64,000 bases of DNA from an uncultured Chryseobacterium sp. (GCA_913777465.1 CAJYRQ010000035.1:1-64000); one strand, 5' to 3'; positions 25,063 through 34,762 are shown, numbered from the stretch's first letter. Notes: generated by a model from the sequence alone, not told the origin. Numbers and translations are program-made.

Positions 25063-26832
25063 TTATTTTTTCATAATTTTCAGGGATTGCGAATCCTTTT
25101 CGGTATTTACTTTCAGGATATAAACCCCGGAAGGAAGACTCCGCATATCTACTGATCCTTTTTCAGCATTGATGTCCGAATAGATTAATCTTTGTCCTGC
25201 AACTCCGTATACTTCCACATTTTTGATCTTTGTATCATGACTGACAGTAATAAAGTCGACTACCGGATTAGGATAATAATTCAATTTGGTTTTGGTATTA
25301 ACATCCTGAACGGCCAGTACAGCAGTAGTAAATTCGTAGCTGCCCAAATCCGGCGTAGTGGCGTTTCTTGTTACTCCATCGGCATCTACCGTAACATCTG
25401 CCAAAAAAGTACCTTTATTATCCAGCGCAGTATTGCCTGAAGTTGCTAAACGAAAATTAGATGCAGAAACAAAAACCGGCGAAACATTAATCGAGTTAAC
25501 ATTTCCTCCGAAGCCTGCCTGAACATCGGCTAATGTTGCTCTTGCGGAGCCAATATATCCTAGGTTCGTCCCGGTGGAAAAGTAATCGTTATAGTTGATG
25601 TTGGAGAAAACCGTATTGGCAGCACCGGAATAAACCGTATAACGATCCCCGCTTTGTGTTTGCTTATTGACAAAAATATTATTTCTCAGATCAATAGCTC
25701 CGGCGGTAGTCACGGTACTCGTCACATTAAATGCGGAAGGCCTTCCGGCAGCAGTCTGGTTTACATCCATGACCACAGTATTATAATAAATTTTATATCC
25801 TCCTCCGGAAACTACGATAATTCCATTACCATTATCAGCAGCACCACCGCTTAAAGCATATCCATATCCGGATACACCGTTGATGGTATTATTGTATACC
25901 AGCATATTCGATGCTGCTCCCGAACAACTTAAGTATAATCCGGCAGCACCATATCCTGATGCATTCGTGTTGGAAATATCCGATATTTTATTATTAAAAA
26001 TCAAACCGTTTGTAGCAGCCGCTCCAACCAGAATTCCGGCTGCGGTCGAAGTCGAACCAATAGTTACTCCTGCAATAACGTTTCCGCTGATTTCAAAATT
26101 TTTGGCATTCTGTACGGCAAGTCCACGGTATCCCATTTTATCTGTGGCTACCGCAGATCCGATTACATTATTTTTAATCATGAATCCGGTATCCGTATTG
26201 GTGGCATTTCCAACAGCAAAGATGGCATTCTGTGCTTTGTTGAATGAGTTATTGATGCTGGTGAAATTATTATTGGAAAATTCAGCGGCAGTTCCCAGAG
26301 TAGAACCGGAAACAATAATTCCGACAATTGTACCGGAGGAATTGGAACCGTAGATATTTGTATTTCTTACAGTGGCATTTAAAGCCCCATCGGTTGTTGT
26401 ACTCGCAACCCATATGATTACCGGACTTCCTCCTGTTGTATAGGTATTGGTAATAGTAAGGTTTCTGGAAGAAGAGCCGTTATTACTTCCTTCAATAGTC
26501 ACATTATCTGCTCCGTTAAGTTTTATGGTGGCTACCGTATCCGCGCTTGAAATCGTAGCGTTCACTCCGGCAGCCGGTTTAATTAGTACAGAAGTATAAT
26601 TGCCGTTTCCTGCACCGCTGGCATTCAGAACGGCAGAAGCTGTTTCTGTTGTGCTGGCTGTTACATTAATCGTAATTGCTCCCTGATGTAGCCCTCCATT
26701 AATAGCATCGAATGCATCTTTTAATGTGGTATAAGTTCCTGTCGTTGTACCTGCGGTCGCGGTAAGGCTGATCTGTGCACTGAAATGGGCAGCAGCCACT
26801 GTTGTCATTAAACAAAATAGAATTTTTCTCAT
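25063..26832 (-). CDS. Right-handed beta-helix T9SS cargo protein, 589 aa
   Basis: Signal peptide (MRKILFCLMTTVAAAHFSAQ), then an opening typical of Bacteroidota beta-helix proteins (TATAGTTTGTYTTLKDAFDAINGG...), followed by many short repeats of strand-turn form (NNVTIEGSNN, ISGNVIAGVTIG, LIFNNKISDISN, LVYNNTINGVSG, LRNNIFVN), the parallel beta-helix pattern of pectate-lyase-like folds. The last 75 residues are a T9SS sorting domain (LNYYPNPVVDFITV...VYGVAGQRL...SLPSGVYILKV). Secreted; possibly carbohydrate binding or cleaving, but no catalytic residues can be named. Single gene. Confidence 0.88.
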   Translation of the reverse strand: MRKILFCLMTTVAAAHFSAQISLTATAGTTTGTYTTLKDAFDAINGGLHQGAITINVTASTTETASAVLNASGAGNGNYTSVLIKPAAGVNATISSADTVATIKLNGADNVTIEGSNNGSSSRNLTITNTYTTGGSPVIIWVASTTTDGALNATVRNTNIYGSNSSGTIVGIIVSGSTLGTAAEFSNNNFTSINNSFNKAQNAIFAVGNATNTDTGFMIKNNVIGSAVATDKMGYRGLAVQNAKNFEISGNVIAGVTIGSTSTAAGILVGAAATNGLIFNNKISDISNTNASGYGAAGLYLSCSGAASNMLVYNNTINGVSGYGYALSGGAADNGNGIIVVSGGGYKIYYNTVVMDVNQTAAGRPSAFNVTSTVTTAGAIDLRNNIFVNKQTQSGDRYTVYSGAANTVFSNINYNDYFSTGTNLGYIGSARATLADVQAGFGGNVNSINVSPVFVSASNFRLATSGNTALDNKGTFLADVTVDADGVTRNATTPDLGSYEFTTAVLAVQDVNTKTKLNYYPNPVVDFITVSHDTKIKNVEVYGVAGQRLIYSDINAEKGSVDMRSLPSGVYILKVNTEKDSQSLKIMKK

Positions 26833-27011
26833 AAATTAATTAATATTTAGTTTTATAAATATAGTTAATATAATACATATTACACAACAAAATAGTCAAT
26901 TAATGAAAAATAATTTAAACAAAAACAACAATCATTTAAAATAATAAAATATAAAAATTACACTTAAACTTCTGCAATCCCTTATTCAGAAGGCTTTCTT
27001 TACAATCATTA

Positions 27012-27027
27012 TAATTTTGTAAATTTG
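27012..27027 (+). promoter_or_regulatory. Tandem -7 elements TAATTTTG and TAAATTTG of dusB
   Basis: Two exact TAnnTTTG boxes sit end to end; the second ends four bases before ATG 27032. Use of the second would give a leaderless mRNA. Confidence 0.5.
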
Positions 27028-27031
27028 CACC

Positions 27032-28030
27032 ATGATAAAAATTGGCAACATAGAACTGCCGGAATTTCCGCTTTTGCTTGCACCGATGGAGGATGTAAGT
27101 GACCCGCCGTTCAGGAGATTATGCAAGATGCACGGTGCAGACCTGATGTATTCTGAATTTATCTCTTCCGAAGGGCTTATCCGTGATGCGATAAAAAGCA
27201 GAAAGAAGCTGGATATTTTTGATTATGAAAGACCCGTAGGCATTCAGATTTTCGGAGGGGATGAAGAAGCCATGGCCATGTCGGCGAGGATTGTCGAGAC
27301 CGTAAATCCCGATCTGGTAGATATCAACTTCGGATGTCCGGTGAAAAAGGTAGTCTGTAAAGGTGCCGGTGCAGGGGTCCTGAAAGATATCGATTTAATG
27401 GTTCGTCTTACCAAAGCCGTTGTACGTTCCACCAGCCTTCCGGTAACGGTAAAAACACGTCTGGGCTGGGACAGCAATTCCATCAATATCGACGAGGTAG
27501 CCGAGCGTCTTCAGGAAACAGGAATCAAGGCACTGACCATCCATGCAAGAACCCGTGCCCAGATGTACAAAGGAGAAGCAGACTGGAATCATATTTCAAG
27601 AATTAAGCAAAATCCAAACATCGAAATTCCGATTTTTGGAAACGGGGATATCGATTCTCCGGAAAAAGCGTTGGAATATAAACAGAAATATGCCTGTGAC
27701 GGCATTATGATCGGCCGTGCGGCCATCGGTTATCCGTGGATTTTCAACGAGATCAAACATTTCTTTGAAACCGGAGAACATCTGCCGGCTCCTGCTATCG
27801 AAGACCGACTGTTAGCCGTCCGTCAGCACGCAGAATGGAGCGCAGAATGGAAAGGGGAAAGACTGGGACTGGTAGAAATGAGACAGCATTACAGCAATTA
27901 TTTCCGCGGGGTTCCGCATTTTAAGGATTTCAGAAAGAAATTCCTGGAAGTCTTCACTCTGGAAGAAATGGATGCCCTGATCAAAGAAACGCAGGAATTT
28001 TACACCCAATATCTGGCACAGCAGGCCTGA
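27032..28030 (+). CDS. dusB: tRNA-dihydrouridine synthase, 332 aa
   Basis: FMN-dependent reduction of uridine to dihydrouridine in tRNA, cytoplasmic. TIM-barrel family signatures: LAPMEDVSDPPFRRLC near residue 16, DINFGCPVKKVVCKGAGAGVL with catalytic Cys102, VKTRLGWD, IHARTRAQMYKGEADW, and CDGIMIGRAAIGYPWIF. Length is normal. A small oddity is Cys109 where Lys is usual in the VVxKGAG motif. Followed by a bidirectional terminator shared with deoC. Confidence 0.95.
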   Translation: MIKIGNIELPEFPLLLAPMEDVSDPPFRRLCKMHGADLMYSEFISSEGLIRDAIKSRKKLDIFDYERPVGIQIFGGDEEAMAMSARIVETVNPDLVDINFGCPVKKVVCKGAGAGVLKDIDLMVRLTKAVVRSTSLPVTVKTRLGWDSNSINIDEVAERLQETGIKALTIHARTRAQMYKGEADWNHISRIKQNPNIEIPIFGNGDIDSPEKALEYKQKYACDGIMIGRAAIGYPWIFNEIKHFFETGEHLPAPAIEDRLLAVRQHAEWSAEWKGERLGLVEMRQHYSNYFRGVPHFKDFRKKFLEVFTLEEMDALIKETQEFYTQYLAQQA

Positions 28031-28069
28031 AAAATAAAACCATCAAATAGTTGATGGTTTTATTTTTTT
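28031..28069. terminator. Bidirectional terminator between dusB and deoC
   Basis: AAAATAAAACCATCAAATAG / TTGATGGTTTTATTTT arrangement with A-run and T-run on both sides of a CCATCAA stem. Confidence 0.9.
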
Positions 28070-28087
28070 ATGAATAATTATATAATT

Positions 28088-28831
28088 TTAATAGCCTCCT
28101 TCCGATGACTGATCTTTGATTAAAGCCAGGGCAGACGAAGTTCCGATTCTCTTGACACCGAGGCCGATCATCTTTTCGGCATCTTCCGGAGTTCTTACTC
28201 CTCCTGCCGCTTTTACAGGAAGCTTACCGGCATTATCGAGCATAATCCGGATGCCTTCAAAAGTGGCACCGTTGGGTTTACCGTTTTCCGTCTCATAAAA
28301 GCCGGTTGATGATTTTACAAATATTCCGGACAGTTGGTTTTCATCGAAATTTTCTTCAGCCCACCCGGAAATGTGCCTGGTGATATCAGCAATCTGGTCG
28401 TCCGTTAAGGCGGCAATTTCAATAATCCATTTTGCGACTTTATCATGCTGAAGGCACAAAGCGGTACCTTTTACAAATTCCTGTTTTACCAGATCCAGAT
28501 CGCCTTTCAGATAAGCGTTATAATTAACAACAAAATCCAGTTCGTCTGCTCCGTCGGCAATGGCTTTTTCAGCTTCTGCGAGTTTTTCTTCCGTGGAATA
28601 GGTTCCTTCATGAAAACCGATCACTGTTCCCACTGCAACCTCCGAATGCCTATCCCTGATATATTTTTTAATTTCGGCCACATAATCAGGTCGGATCATT
28701 ACGGCAAGAATTCCGTTATCAATCGCTTCCTGAGCCAGTTCTTTATCTTTCTGCAAGGTTTCTTCTTCCGACAGGCCCGACTGTGCAGGCGTTTTCAGAT
28801 ATGTTGAATCCAAATATTGCGCAATGTTCAT
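28088..28831 (-). CDS. deoC: Deoxyribose-phosphate aldolase, 247 aa
   Basis: Cleaves 2-deoxyribose-5-phosphate to acetaldehyde and glyceraldehyde-3-phosphate in deoxynucleoside breakdown. Visible family motifs: ELDFVVNYNAYLKGD, GIFVKSSTGF with the Schiff-base Lys, VKAAGGVRTPEDAEKMI, and KRIGTSSALALI near the end. Length is normal for the long form. It is the last gene of a three-gene operon (EEP nuclease, Lrp regulator, deoC), with only six bases between it and the regulator gene. Confidence 0.95.
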   Translation of the reverse strand: MNIAQYLDSTYLKTPAQSGLSEEETLQKDKELAQEAIDNGILAVMIRPDYVAEIKKYIRDRHSEVAVGTVIGFHEGTYSTEEKLAEAEKAIADGADELDFVVNYNAYLKGDLDLVKQEFVKGTALCLQHDKVAKWIIEIAALTDDQIADITRHISGWAEENFDENQLSGIFVKSSTGFYETENGKPNGATFEGIRIMLDNAGKLPVKAAGGVRTPEDAEKMIGLGVKRIGTSSALALIKDQSSEGGY

Positions 28832-28837
28832 AATGTG

Positions 28838-29308
28838 TTATACTTTCAGTTGTCTGTAAATTCCCTGTTCCAAAGATATGAAAGTTTCCGTTCTTATTAC
28901 CCCCTTCAGCTGCTGAAGCTTGCTTAGAATCTGCATCAGGTGGTCGTTGTCTTTACAGATTACCTTCAGGAATATGGTATAATTTCCCGTTGTATAATGG
29001 GCTTCCACCACTTCATTAATGTCTTTTAAAGATTTTACCATATCCGGATAATGGCTGGGCAAGTCCAGAAATACCCCGATATACGAAATCACCTTATACC
29101 CTATTTTTTTAGGATTTAAAAAAGAGATTGACGTTTCAATAACCCCTGCCTGTTCAAGCTTTTTGATCCGCTGATGAACCGCCGTCGTTGAAATTCCGAC
29201 GTTTTTTGAAATGTTGGACAAGGAAGACTTGGCATTATCCATCAGCATGTAAATAATTTCTTTGTCGATGGAATCCAGCTGATAACTGGTGTTTTTTGAA
29301 TTTTTCAT
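28838..29308 (-). CDS. Lrp/AsnC family transcriptional regulator, 156 aa
   Basis: N-terminal winged helix-turn-helix (DSIDKEIIYMLMDNAKSSLSNISKNVGISTTAVHQRIKKLEQAGVIE, residues 12-60) and a C-terminal RAM ligand-binding domain (VISYIGVFLDLPSHYPDM...VEAHYTTGNYTIFLKVICKDNDHLMQIL). Lrp-type regulators respond to amino acids and form octamers. It is the middle gene of an operon with deoC directly after it, so it may control deoxyribose or amino-acid use; that is inference. Confidence 0.93.
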   Translation of the reverse strand: MKNSKNTSYQLDSIDKEIIYMLMDNAKSSLSNISKNVGISTTAVHQRIKKLEQAGVIETSISFLNPKKIGYKVISYIGVFLDLPSHYPDMVKSLKDINEVVEAHYTTGNYTIFLKVICKDNDHLMQILSKLQQLKGVIRTETFISLEQGIYRQLKV

Positions 29309-29333
29309 TTTTTCTATATTTATGTTTTTACGT

Positions 29334-30272
29334 TTATTTATTTGTTCTAAATCTTATGAACACCGGAAAATGATCGCTGTAACCTCCGAGATACCTTGTG
29401 CCCGCATACGTTCTGAAAGGCCGGCCCTGGAGTTTTCTGTCACGGCTCCTTATCTTTTCAGACCGGAACACTTCCGCATGCTCAAACACCAGGCTGCTGT
29501 CTTTGGAAAAGAATGATTCCGACAACATAATCTGATCGAAGAGCAGTCCGGATTTATAATGAAAGGTGGAATAATTTCCTTTAGAAAACAGATGCTCAAA
29601 AGGGTTTTCCATTACCTTCGCCTTTGCATCATCATATAGCATCTTCCGTAAACTTTCATCATCCGGGTTTTCGTTAAAATCACCGCACAAAATGATATTT
29701 TCTTCAGCTTTATCCACCATATTCAGAATCCGTGTGCGGATCTCGTTCAATATAAAGTCTCGTTTCGGTTTGTTTATATCTTTCTCGCGTTTCGAAGGAA
29801 GATGAGCCACAAAAACATGCAAAATCTCTTTTTTATATTTCATTTTAGAATACAACACATCTCTAGTTGTATCGTAGCTTCCACGGTTTTTATCAGTTAT
29901 TTCAAAAAAGAAAGTAATGGCTTCCGAATCCACCACTTCTATTTTGTTTTTGTCATACAATAAGGCCACATCCACCTTCCTTTCATCCATAGAATTATAA
30001 TGGACGATTCCGTAGCTGGCATTAAAGGGATCCGTCTGCACAAGATCCTCCAGCACTTTCCTGCCGGACACTTCAGACAGACCGATTATGAAAGGCAATA
30101 TGCCGTTTTCTTCCCGGATGAGCTCAAAAACATGGCCTATTTTAAAAAGCTTATTCTTATATTTTCGCTCATCCCAGTTTCTGAGCCCGGATATGGTAGG
30201 ATCCAGCTTATGGACCGGTTGGGGATCGGGCAGAAATAAATTTTCAACGTTGTAAAAACTGAATAGCTCCAT
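29334..30272 (-). CDS. Endonuclease/exonuclease/phosphatase family protein, 312 aa
   Basis: EEP-fold metal-dependent phosphodiesterase. Motifs: FSFYNVENLF near the N terminus (the Asn that binds metal), IGLSEVSG (Glu), HVFVAHLPSKRE, ILCGDFNENPDD (Asp/Asn), and GYSDHFPVFIRF (the SDH catalytic end). No signal peptide, so cytoplasmic. The ATG at 30272 is chosen over a GTG two codons upstream. First gene of the operon with the Lrp regulator (25 bases on) and deoC. Substrate unknown; DNA, sugar phosphate or phospholipid are all possible in this fold. Confidence 0.9.
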   Translation of the reverse strand: MELFSFYNVENLFLPDPQPVHKLDPTISGLRNWDERKYKNKLFKIGHVFELIREENGILPFIIGLSEVSGRKVLEDLVQTDPFNASYGIVHYNSMDERKVDVALLYDKNKIEVVDSEAITFFFEITDKNRGSYDTTRDVLYSKMKYKKEILHVFVAHLPSKREKDINKPKRDFILNEIRTRILNMVDKAEENIILCGDFNENPDDESLRKMLYDDAKAKVMENPFEHLFSKGNYSTFHYKSGLLFDQIMLSESFFSKDSSLVFEHAEVFRSEKIRSRDRKLQGRPFRTYAGTRYLGGYSDHFPVFIRFRTNK

Positions 30273-30572
30273 CAGCACGTTTTCTGGAATTTTTCACTGA
30301 CAATTAATCGAAAGTGTAAATTTATTATTTTATTTAAATATATAATAAATAATTTGCTTAAAATCTTACACCTTTTCGCCGTATAAATATAGTAAATTAT
30401 ATGAATCTTACTGCAATTGAATAATTTTAACCGGAATTATTAAAAATGACAGCCCAATAAACAGCAAATAAAAGAATAAAACACAGTTTGTGTTACTTTA
30501 AGAAAATGCTACAGGCATTCCTGCAGATGTTTTCAACCAACATTCCGAAAATAATGTAAATAAGATTAAAGA
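30273..30572. other. Intergenic region without a gene
   Basis: AT-rich, about 300 bases upstream of the EEP gene and downstream of trmD. Only a weak palindrome AACACAG-TT-TGTGTT near 30480 is notable; no frame looks real. Confidence 0.5.
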
Positions 30573-31250
30573 TTATTCCTGTAAAAGATCCGGACGTTTT
30601 TCCCTGGTGATCCTCACAGCTTCATCATGACGCCATTCTTCGATTTTGGCAAAATTTCCACTGAGAAGAATCTTAGGGACTTCCAAACCTTTATACACTT
30701 CAGGACGGGTGTAGATCGGAGGCGACAACAAATCATCCTGGAAGCTGTCAGTCAGGGCACTCTGCTCGTCGTTCAATACGCCGGGAAGCAGACGGATCAC
30801 GGAATCCGCCAGCACACAGGCTGCCAGCTCGCCGCCCGTCAGCACGTAATCGCCGATAGAAATTTCCTTCGTAATATGCAGGTCCCTCACCCTCTGGTCA
30901 ATCCCTTTGTAATGGCCGCACAGAAAAATCAGGTTTTGCCGGATCGATAAAGTGTTTGCAATTTTCTGGTTCAGGGTAACGCCATCCGGGGTAAGGTAAA
31001 TCACCTCATCATAATCCCTCTGGGATTTCAGCTCCGAAATGCATTGGTCCAGAGGTTCCACCATCATTACCATTCCGGCTCCGCCGCCGTAAGGCTCATC
31101 ATCGATCTGGCGGTGCTTGTTGATCGCCCAGTCTCTCAGATGATGAAAATGTACTTCTGCCAGTCCTTTATCCATTGCTCTTCGTAAAATAGAAGTTTTG
31201 AACGGACTTTCCATCAGCTCGGGAAGTACGCTTATAATATCAATTCTCAT
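30573..31250 (-). CDS. trmD: tRNA (guanine37-N1)-methyltransferase, 225 aa
   Basis: Methylates G37 of tRNAs with SAM, preventing frameshifts. SPOUT-class motifs: [25 protein letters not shown] at the N terminus, [36 protein letters not shown] and [31 protein letters not shown] (knot with SAM site). Start is ATG 31250; the longer frame to 31322 would run inside the upstream gene. Its ATG overlaps the upstream TGA stop (ATGA), which suggests translational coupling with the NDH-2-like gene. Confidence 0.96.
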   Translation of the reverse strand: MRIDIISVLPELMESPFKTSILRRAMDKGLAEVHFHHLRDWAINKHRQIDDEPYGGGAGMVMMVEPLDQCISELKSQRDYDEVIYLTPDGVTLNQKIANTLSIRQNLIFLCGHYKGIDQRVRDLHITKEISIGDYVLTGGELAACVLADSVIRLLPGVLNDEQSALTDSFQDDLLSPPIYTRPEVYKGLEVPKILLSGNFAKIEEWRHDEAVRITREKRPDLLQE

Positions 31251-32509
31251 TGTAAAGTTTCGTTTTTCTTGTTCGGCGAAATAATTAATCTTAAAGAAGA
31301 ATCCTTGTTGAAATAGCTCCACATCCAGTTGAAGAATACGGCAAGCTTGTTTCTAACGCTCAGGATCAGCATCAGATGCAGGAACATCCAGAAAAACCAG
31401 GCCAGAAATCCCTGGAATTTAATGAACGGCAGATCGACGACAGCCCTGTGTTTCCCGATGGTTGCCAGAGAGCCTTTGTCTTCATATTCAAACTCCACCC
31501 ATTGGTCTGGATTTTTTTTCAACAGGTTTTTACCTAAATTTCTTGCCTGATTAATGGCTACATTGGCTACCTGCGGATGGCCCTGAGGATATTTCGGGGT
31601 TTCCATATAGGCAATATCGCCGATGGCAAAAATATTATCGTAGCCTTTTATTTTATTATACCGGTCGGTAATGTACCGGTTTCTGATCAGATGTTCTTCC
31701 GGAAAACCGCCAATTACATTTCCTGTAACCCCGGCTGCCCAGATCACGTTATTGGAAGGAATGGTTTTCCCGCTTTTCATGTATACCTTGTCCCCGTCGT
31801 ATTCCGTTACATATTCCTGACTCAGGAATTTGACGCCCAGGTCTTTCAGGTATGCCTCGGATTTTTCCTGTGCTTCAGTGCTCATAACCGCAAGGGGCTT
31901 TTCCGTAGAGCTGACCAGAATAATCTGAAGATGATCGAAATTCATATAAGGATAATCCCTCGGGAGAATTTCTTTCTTCATTTCGGCAAACGCGCCTGCC
32001 AGTTCCACACCGGTCGGGCCGCTTCCGACGATTACGATATTCCAGTTTCCGTCGTCGCTCCGGCTTTTCTCAAGGATCAGCTTTTCAAAGGTCATCAGAA
32101 TGTGGTTCCGGATGCCGATGGCTTCCTGGGTATTTTTCATTCCGAAAGCTTTGCCTGCAAGGTCTTTGTTTCCGAAAAAGTTGGTTTTGCAACCTGTGGC
32201 GATAACCAGCTTATCATAGCTGAACTCCGCCTCATCAGTAATCACCCGGTTGTTGGCAGTATCGATTTCTTTTACTTCCGTCAGGCGGAACTGGGTATTT
32301 CTGGAACGCTGGAAAATTTTTCTGAAAGGGAAGGAAATATTGGAAGGCTCGATCCTTCCGCACGCTACCTGATAAAAAAGAGGCTGAAACATATGATGGT
32401 TGACCCTGTCTAAAACCATTACCTTTTTGTTTCTGTTATTCAATGTTTTTGCAAGTTGCAGCCCCGCAAAACCACCTCCGATAATGATGATCTTTTCGCG
32501 TGTTTCCAT
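31247..32509 (-). CDS. NDH-2-type NAD(P)H dehydrogenase (FAD-dependent), 420 aa
   Basis: Two Rossmann motifs: [18 protein letters not shown] for FAD (residues 5-22) and [20 protein letters not shown] for NAD(P)H (about 160-180); [13 protein letters not shown] and [13 protein letters not shown] in the FAD half; and a C-terminal hydrophobic stretch ([22 protein letters not shown]) that would bind the membrane. This matches single-subunit NADH:quinone oxidoreductases that pass electrons to menaquinone without pumping protons. Start ATG 32509, ahead of which is a TAAATTTG box. First gene of a pair with trmD (4-base overlap). Confidence 0.93.
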   Translation of the reverse strand: METREKIIIIGGGFAGLQLAKTLNNRNKKVMVLDRVNHHMFQPLFYQVACGRIEPSNISFPFRKIFQRSRNTQFRLTEVKEIDTANNRVITDEAEFSYDKLVIATGCKTNFFGNKDLAGKAFGMKNTQEAIGIRNHILMTFEKLILEKSRSDDGNWNIVIVGSGPTGVELAGAFAEMKKEILPRDYPYMNFDHLQIILVSSTEKPLAVMSTEAQEKSEAYLKDLGVKFLSQEYVTEYDGDKVYMKSGKTIPSNNVIWAAGVTGNVIGGFPEEHLIRNRYITDRYNKIKGYDNIFAIGDIAYMETPKYPQGHPQVANVAINQARNLGKNLLKKNPDQWVEFEYEDKGSLATIGKHRAVVDLPFIKFQGFLAWFFWMFLHLMLILSVRNKLAVFFNWMWSYFNKDSSLRLIISPNKKNETLQ

Positions 32510-32515
32510 AGTACA

Positions 32516-32523
32516 CAAATTTA
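32516..32523 (-). promoter_or_regulatory. TAAATTTG -7 element of the NDH-2 / trmD operon
   Basis: Exact consensus on the minus strand, ending six bases before ATG 32509. Confidence 0.5.
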
Positions 32524-32557
32524 CTGATTTTATTTAGCATTTAGAAGTGAAAAAAGT

Positions 32558-32565
32558 TAGTTTTG
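32558..32565 (+). promoter_or_regulatory. TAGTTTTG -7 element of the GH25 gene
   Basis: Exact TAnnTTTG match, ten bases before ATG 32576; divergent from the NDH-2 promoter. Confidence 0.45.
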
Positions 32566-32575
32566 CAAGAACTTT

Positions 32576-33439
32576 ATGTCACCTGCAAAGTATAGCAAAA
32601 AAACCGCCAAAAAGATTCACGGCAAAAGACGGAGGAATTACTTTTTCCGCCGCAAAGTCCTGTTGGCCATCCTGATCATTGCCCTGGCGGGAACGGGTTT
32701 CTACCTGAAGCAGTCGGTTAGTTACTACTATGCGCTGTACTTCAATAAATTCATCCATAAAAAACTCCACAACAGCGAAGCCGAAACGCTGAGGATCCAG
32801 AAAATCCTTTCTGACAATCTGGATAAAACCTACGGATTCGATGTTTCGCATTACCAGAATAAAGAAGACATCAAATGGGACAGCCTTACCATCGGGAACA
32901 AAACCATCCCGCTGGAATTTGTGGTGATGCGCGCGACAATGGGAAACCGGAATGCCGATAAACATTTCGATGAGTTCTGGGAACAGGCCAAAAAACAGAA
33001 GATGATCCGCGGGGCTTATCATTTTTACAGGGCCGATGAAGATCCGGTGATCCAGGCCAATAATTTCCTCGAAAATGTAAAGCTTGAAAGCGGAGACCTG
33101 CCGCCGATTTTAGATATTGAAAAAATCCCGAAACGCAAAACCAACAAAAAACTGATCGAAGATTTGAAGGTCTGGTGCAGGATCGTGGAAGAAACTTATG
33201 GTGAAAAACCGATTATTTATACCTATTATCATTATTATAAGGATTTCCTGAAGGGTGAATTTGATGATTATCCGCTTTGGCTGGCCAATTACAATGATGT
33301 CCCGGCTCCTTCTCCGGACGGCCACTGGGATTTCTGGCAATTCACGGAAAACGGAATCGTGCATGGAATCAATACCAAAGTAGATCTGGATATTTACAAC
33401 GGAAACTTGTGGTCTTTAAAAAGCCTGACAATTGATTAA
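32576..33439 (+). CDS. Membrane-anchored GH25 lysozyme-like muramidase, 287 aa
   Basis: Very basic N terminus (KYSKKTAKKIHGKRRRNYFFRRK), one membrane helix (VLLAILIIALAGTGFYL, residues 29-45), then a GH25 barrel: GFDVSHYQNKEDIKWD with the first catalytic-site Asp (Asp89), VVMRATMGN, GAYHFYRADEDPVIQANNF, the catalytic LPPILDIEK (DxE), PIIYTYYHYYKDFL, and HWDFWQFTENGIVHGI near the end. Expected to cut the glycan chain of peptidoglycan from the periplasmic face. Its last four bases overlap the convergent GNAT-like gene. Confidence 0.93.
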   Translation: MSPAKYSKKTAKKIHGKRRRNYFFRRKVLLAILIIALAGTGFYLKQSVSYYYALYFNKFIHKKLHNSEAETLRIQKILSDNLDKTYGFDVSHYQNKEDIKWDSLTIGNKTIPLEFVVMRATMGNRNADKHFDEFWEQAKKQKMIRGAYHFYRADEDPVIQANNFLENVKLESGDLPPILDIEKIPKRKTNKKLIEDLKVWCRIVEETYGEKPIIYTYYHYYKDFLKGEFDDYPLWLANYNDVPAPSPDGHWDFWQFTENGIVHGINTKVDLDIYNGNLWSLKSLTID

Positions 33440-34605
33440 TCCGCTTTTTTCGCATCTGAGTGAAGAGATAAATCGATTTTAAAAGGATTTCTCTGTATCC
33501 ATTCCGTTTTGGGAGAAAGGGAGTCAAAAATATTTTTCATAAACGGATTAATGACGGAATAAGTATGTCTGATTAGCCCGAAGATTTTGACCGGCTCCGC
33601 ACCGATGGTCGACTTGATCTCAAGGGCCGTTCTTCCGAAAATAATTCTTTTGAACCGATGACCAATGGCAAATCCCGCCATGTCCAGAAGCATATTCAGG
33701 TAAATCTGCTTTTCTTTCTGGATTTCTTTATCATAGCCTAAAAAATAAGTATCAATATCATCATTGTTCAGAATTAACGTATAAAAGCCGATCAGCTCAT
33801 GATCTGAAAAATATCCGAACACTTTAAAATTGATTCCTAAATGTTCTTTCATGCTTTGAAAATGGTTTTCTTCCAGGAAAAAAGTGTTAAAAGGCGCATT
33901 TTCAGCGACATTGTGGTATAGCCTATTCATCTTCATCCGGTACCTGCAAATTTCTTCATGCCTTAATTCCCGCTTTTCAACCCCCTCCAATTTTTTCCGT
34001 GCAGTCTTTGCCCGGGTCCTGTATTTGGTAGAAAAATCATTGAGGTAATCTTCAAACGTCCTCCAGTTGTCACGGACTTTAAGGATCATCGTCGGCTGGA
34101 CTGAAAATTTAAAGTAATTCCGGTGTGTGCCGTTCTGGAAAAATGAGAAGAATTCCGACCGGTAATCCTTGTAAATAATAAGTGAAGTTTTCCTGACCTC
34201 TTTCTGCATTTTACGCACCGCTTTATCCAGCAACGAAACCATATGCTCTGTACCGATTTTTTTCGGATCGAAATAAAATCCGTTCTGCCCTGTCAGCATA
34301 TTGTTCCCTAAAATCATGACATCTTTGCTGAACTTCCTTGCGGCAAAACTCCTGATGCTGCACCACACCTCATCCTTCTGGAAAGTCTTATGCCGGATAA
34401 AATCAAGGTATTGAAACAATGCGCCGCCGACCAAATGTTCATCTTCAAAAAATCCCACAAAAAAACAGGTCATATTCTGCGGTTTTGAAGTTTCAAGAAC
34501 ACGGAAATACGCTGTGGAAAGCATGATGTTATGATCTCCGATCACCATCTCCCAACTTTCAGGAAGGCCGGAAGCCGAAGTGTAAATTTTTAGATGATAT
34601 GACAT
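33436..34605 (-). CDS. GNAT/FemAB-like acyltransferase fold protein, 389 aa
   Basis: A cytoplasmic protein of two GNAT-like halves. The second half has the shape of the peptidogalycan / BioF2-like acetyltransferase domain: FEDYLNDFSTKYRTRAKTARKKLEGVE, then FKVFGYFSDHELIGFYTLILNNDDIDTYFLGYDKE and INMLLDMAGFAIGHRFKRIIFGRTALEIKSTIGAEP. Similar Chryseobacterium proteins are annotated only as GNAT-like; substrate unknown. A TAATTTTG promoter box lies just upstream. Convergent overlap of four bases with the GH25 gene. A wall-related role alongside it is possible but unsupported. Confidence 0.68.
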   Translation of the reverse strand: MSYHLKIYTSASGLPESWEMVIGDHNIMLSTAYFRVLETSKPQNMTCFFVGFFEDEHLVGGALFQYLDFIRHKTFQKDEVWCSIRSFAARKFSKDVMILGNNMLTGQNGFYFDPKKIGTEHMVSLLDKAVRKMQKEVRKTSLIIYKDYRSEFFSFFQNGTHRNYFKFSVQPTMILKVRDNWRTFEDYLNDFSTKYRTRAKTARKKLEGVEKRELRHEEICRYRMKMNRLYHNVAENAPFNTFFLEENHFQSMKEHLGINFKVFGYFSDHELIGFYTLILNNDDIDTYFLGYDKEIQKEKQIYLNMLLDMAGFAIGHRFKRIIFGRTALEIKSTIGAEPVKIFGLIRHTYSVINPFMKNIFDSLSPKTEWIQRNPFKIDLSLHSDAKKAD

Positions 34606-34615
34606 AAAAGCTGCA

Positions 34616-34623
34616 CAAAATTA
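34616..34623 (-). promoter_or_regulatory. TAATTTTG -7 element of the GNAT-like gene
   Basis: Exact TAnnTTTG match, ten bases before the ATG at 34605. Confidence 0.45.
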
Positions 34624-34762
34624 ACTTTATCTTTTAAACCATTAAAATTAATTTTTAGCCCTCAATCGAAAATATCAGATATTCATCTATTGATGATTCA
34701 TCCGTTATAAGAAATTAATCCGTTGAAGATGACGACCGCCGTTTTTTCTTGTTACATTTTCG

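Noticed and set aside
31577-32413. Long plus-strand frame (278 codons) antisense to the NDH-2 gene
   Set aside because: The opposite strand encodes a full FAD/NAD dehydrogenase; the frame is a shadow with no motif.
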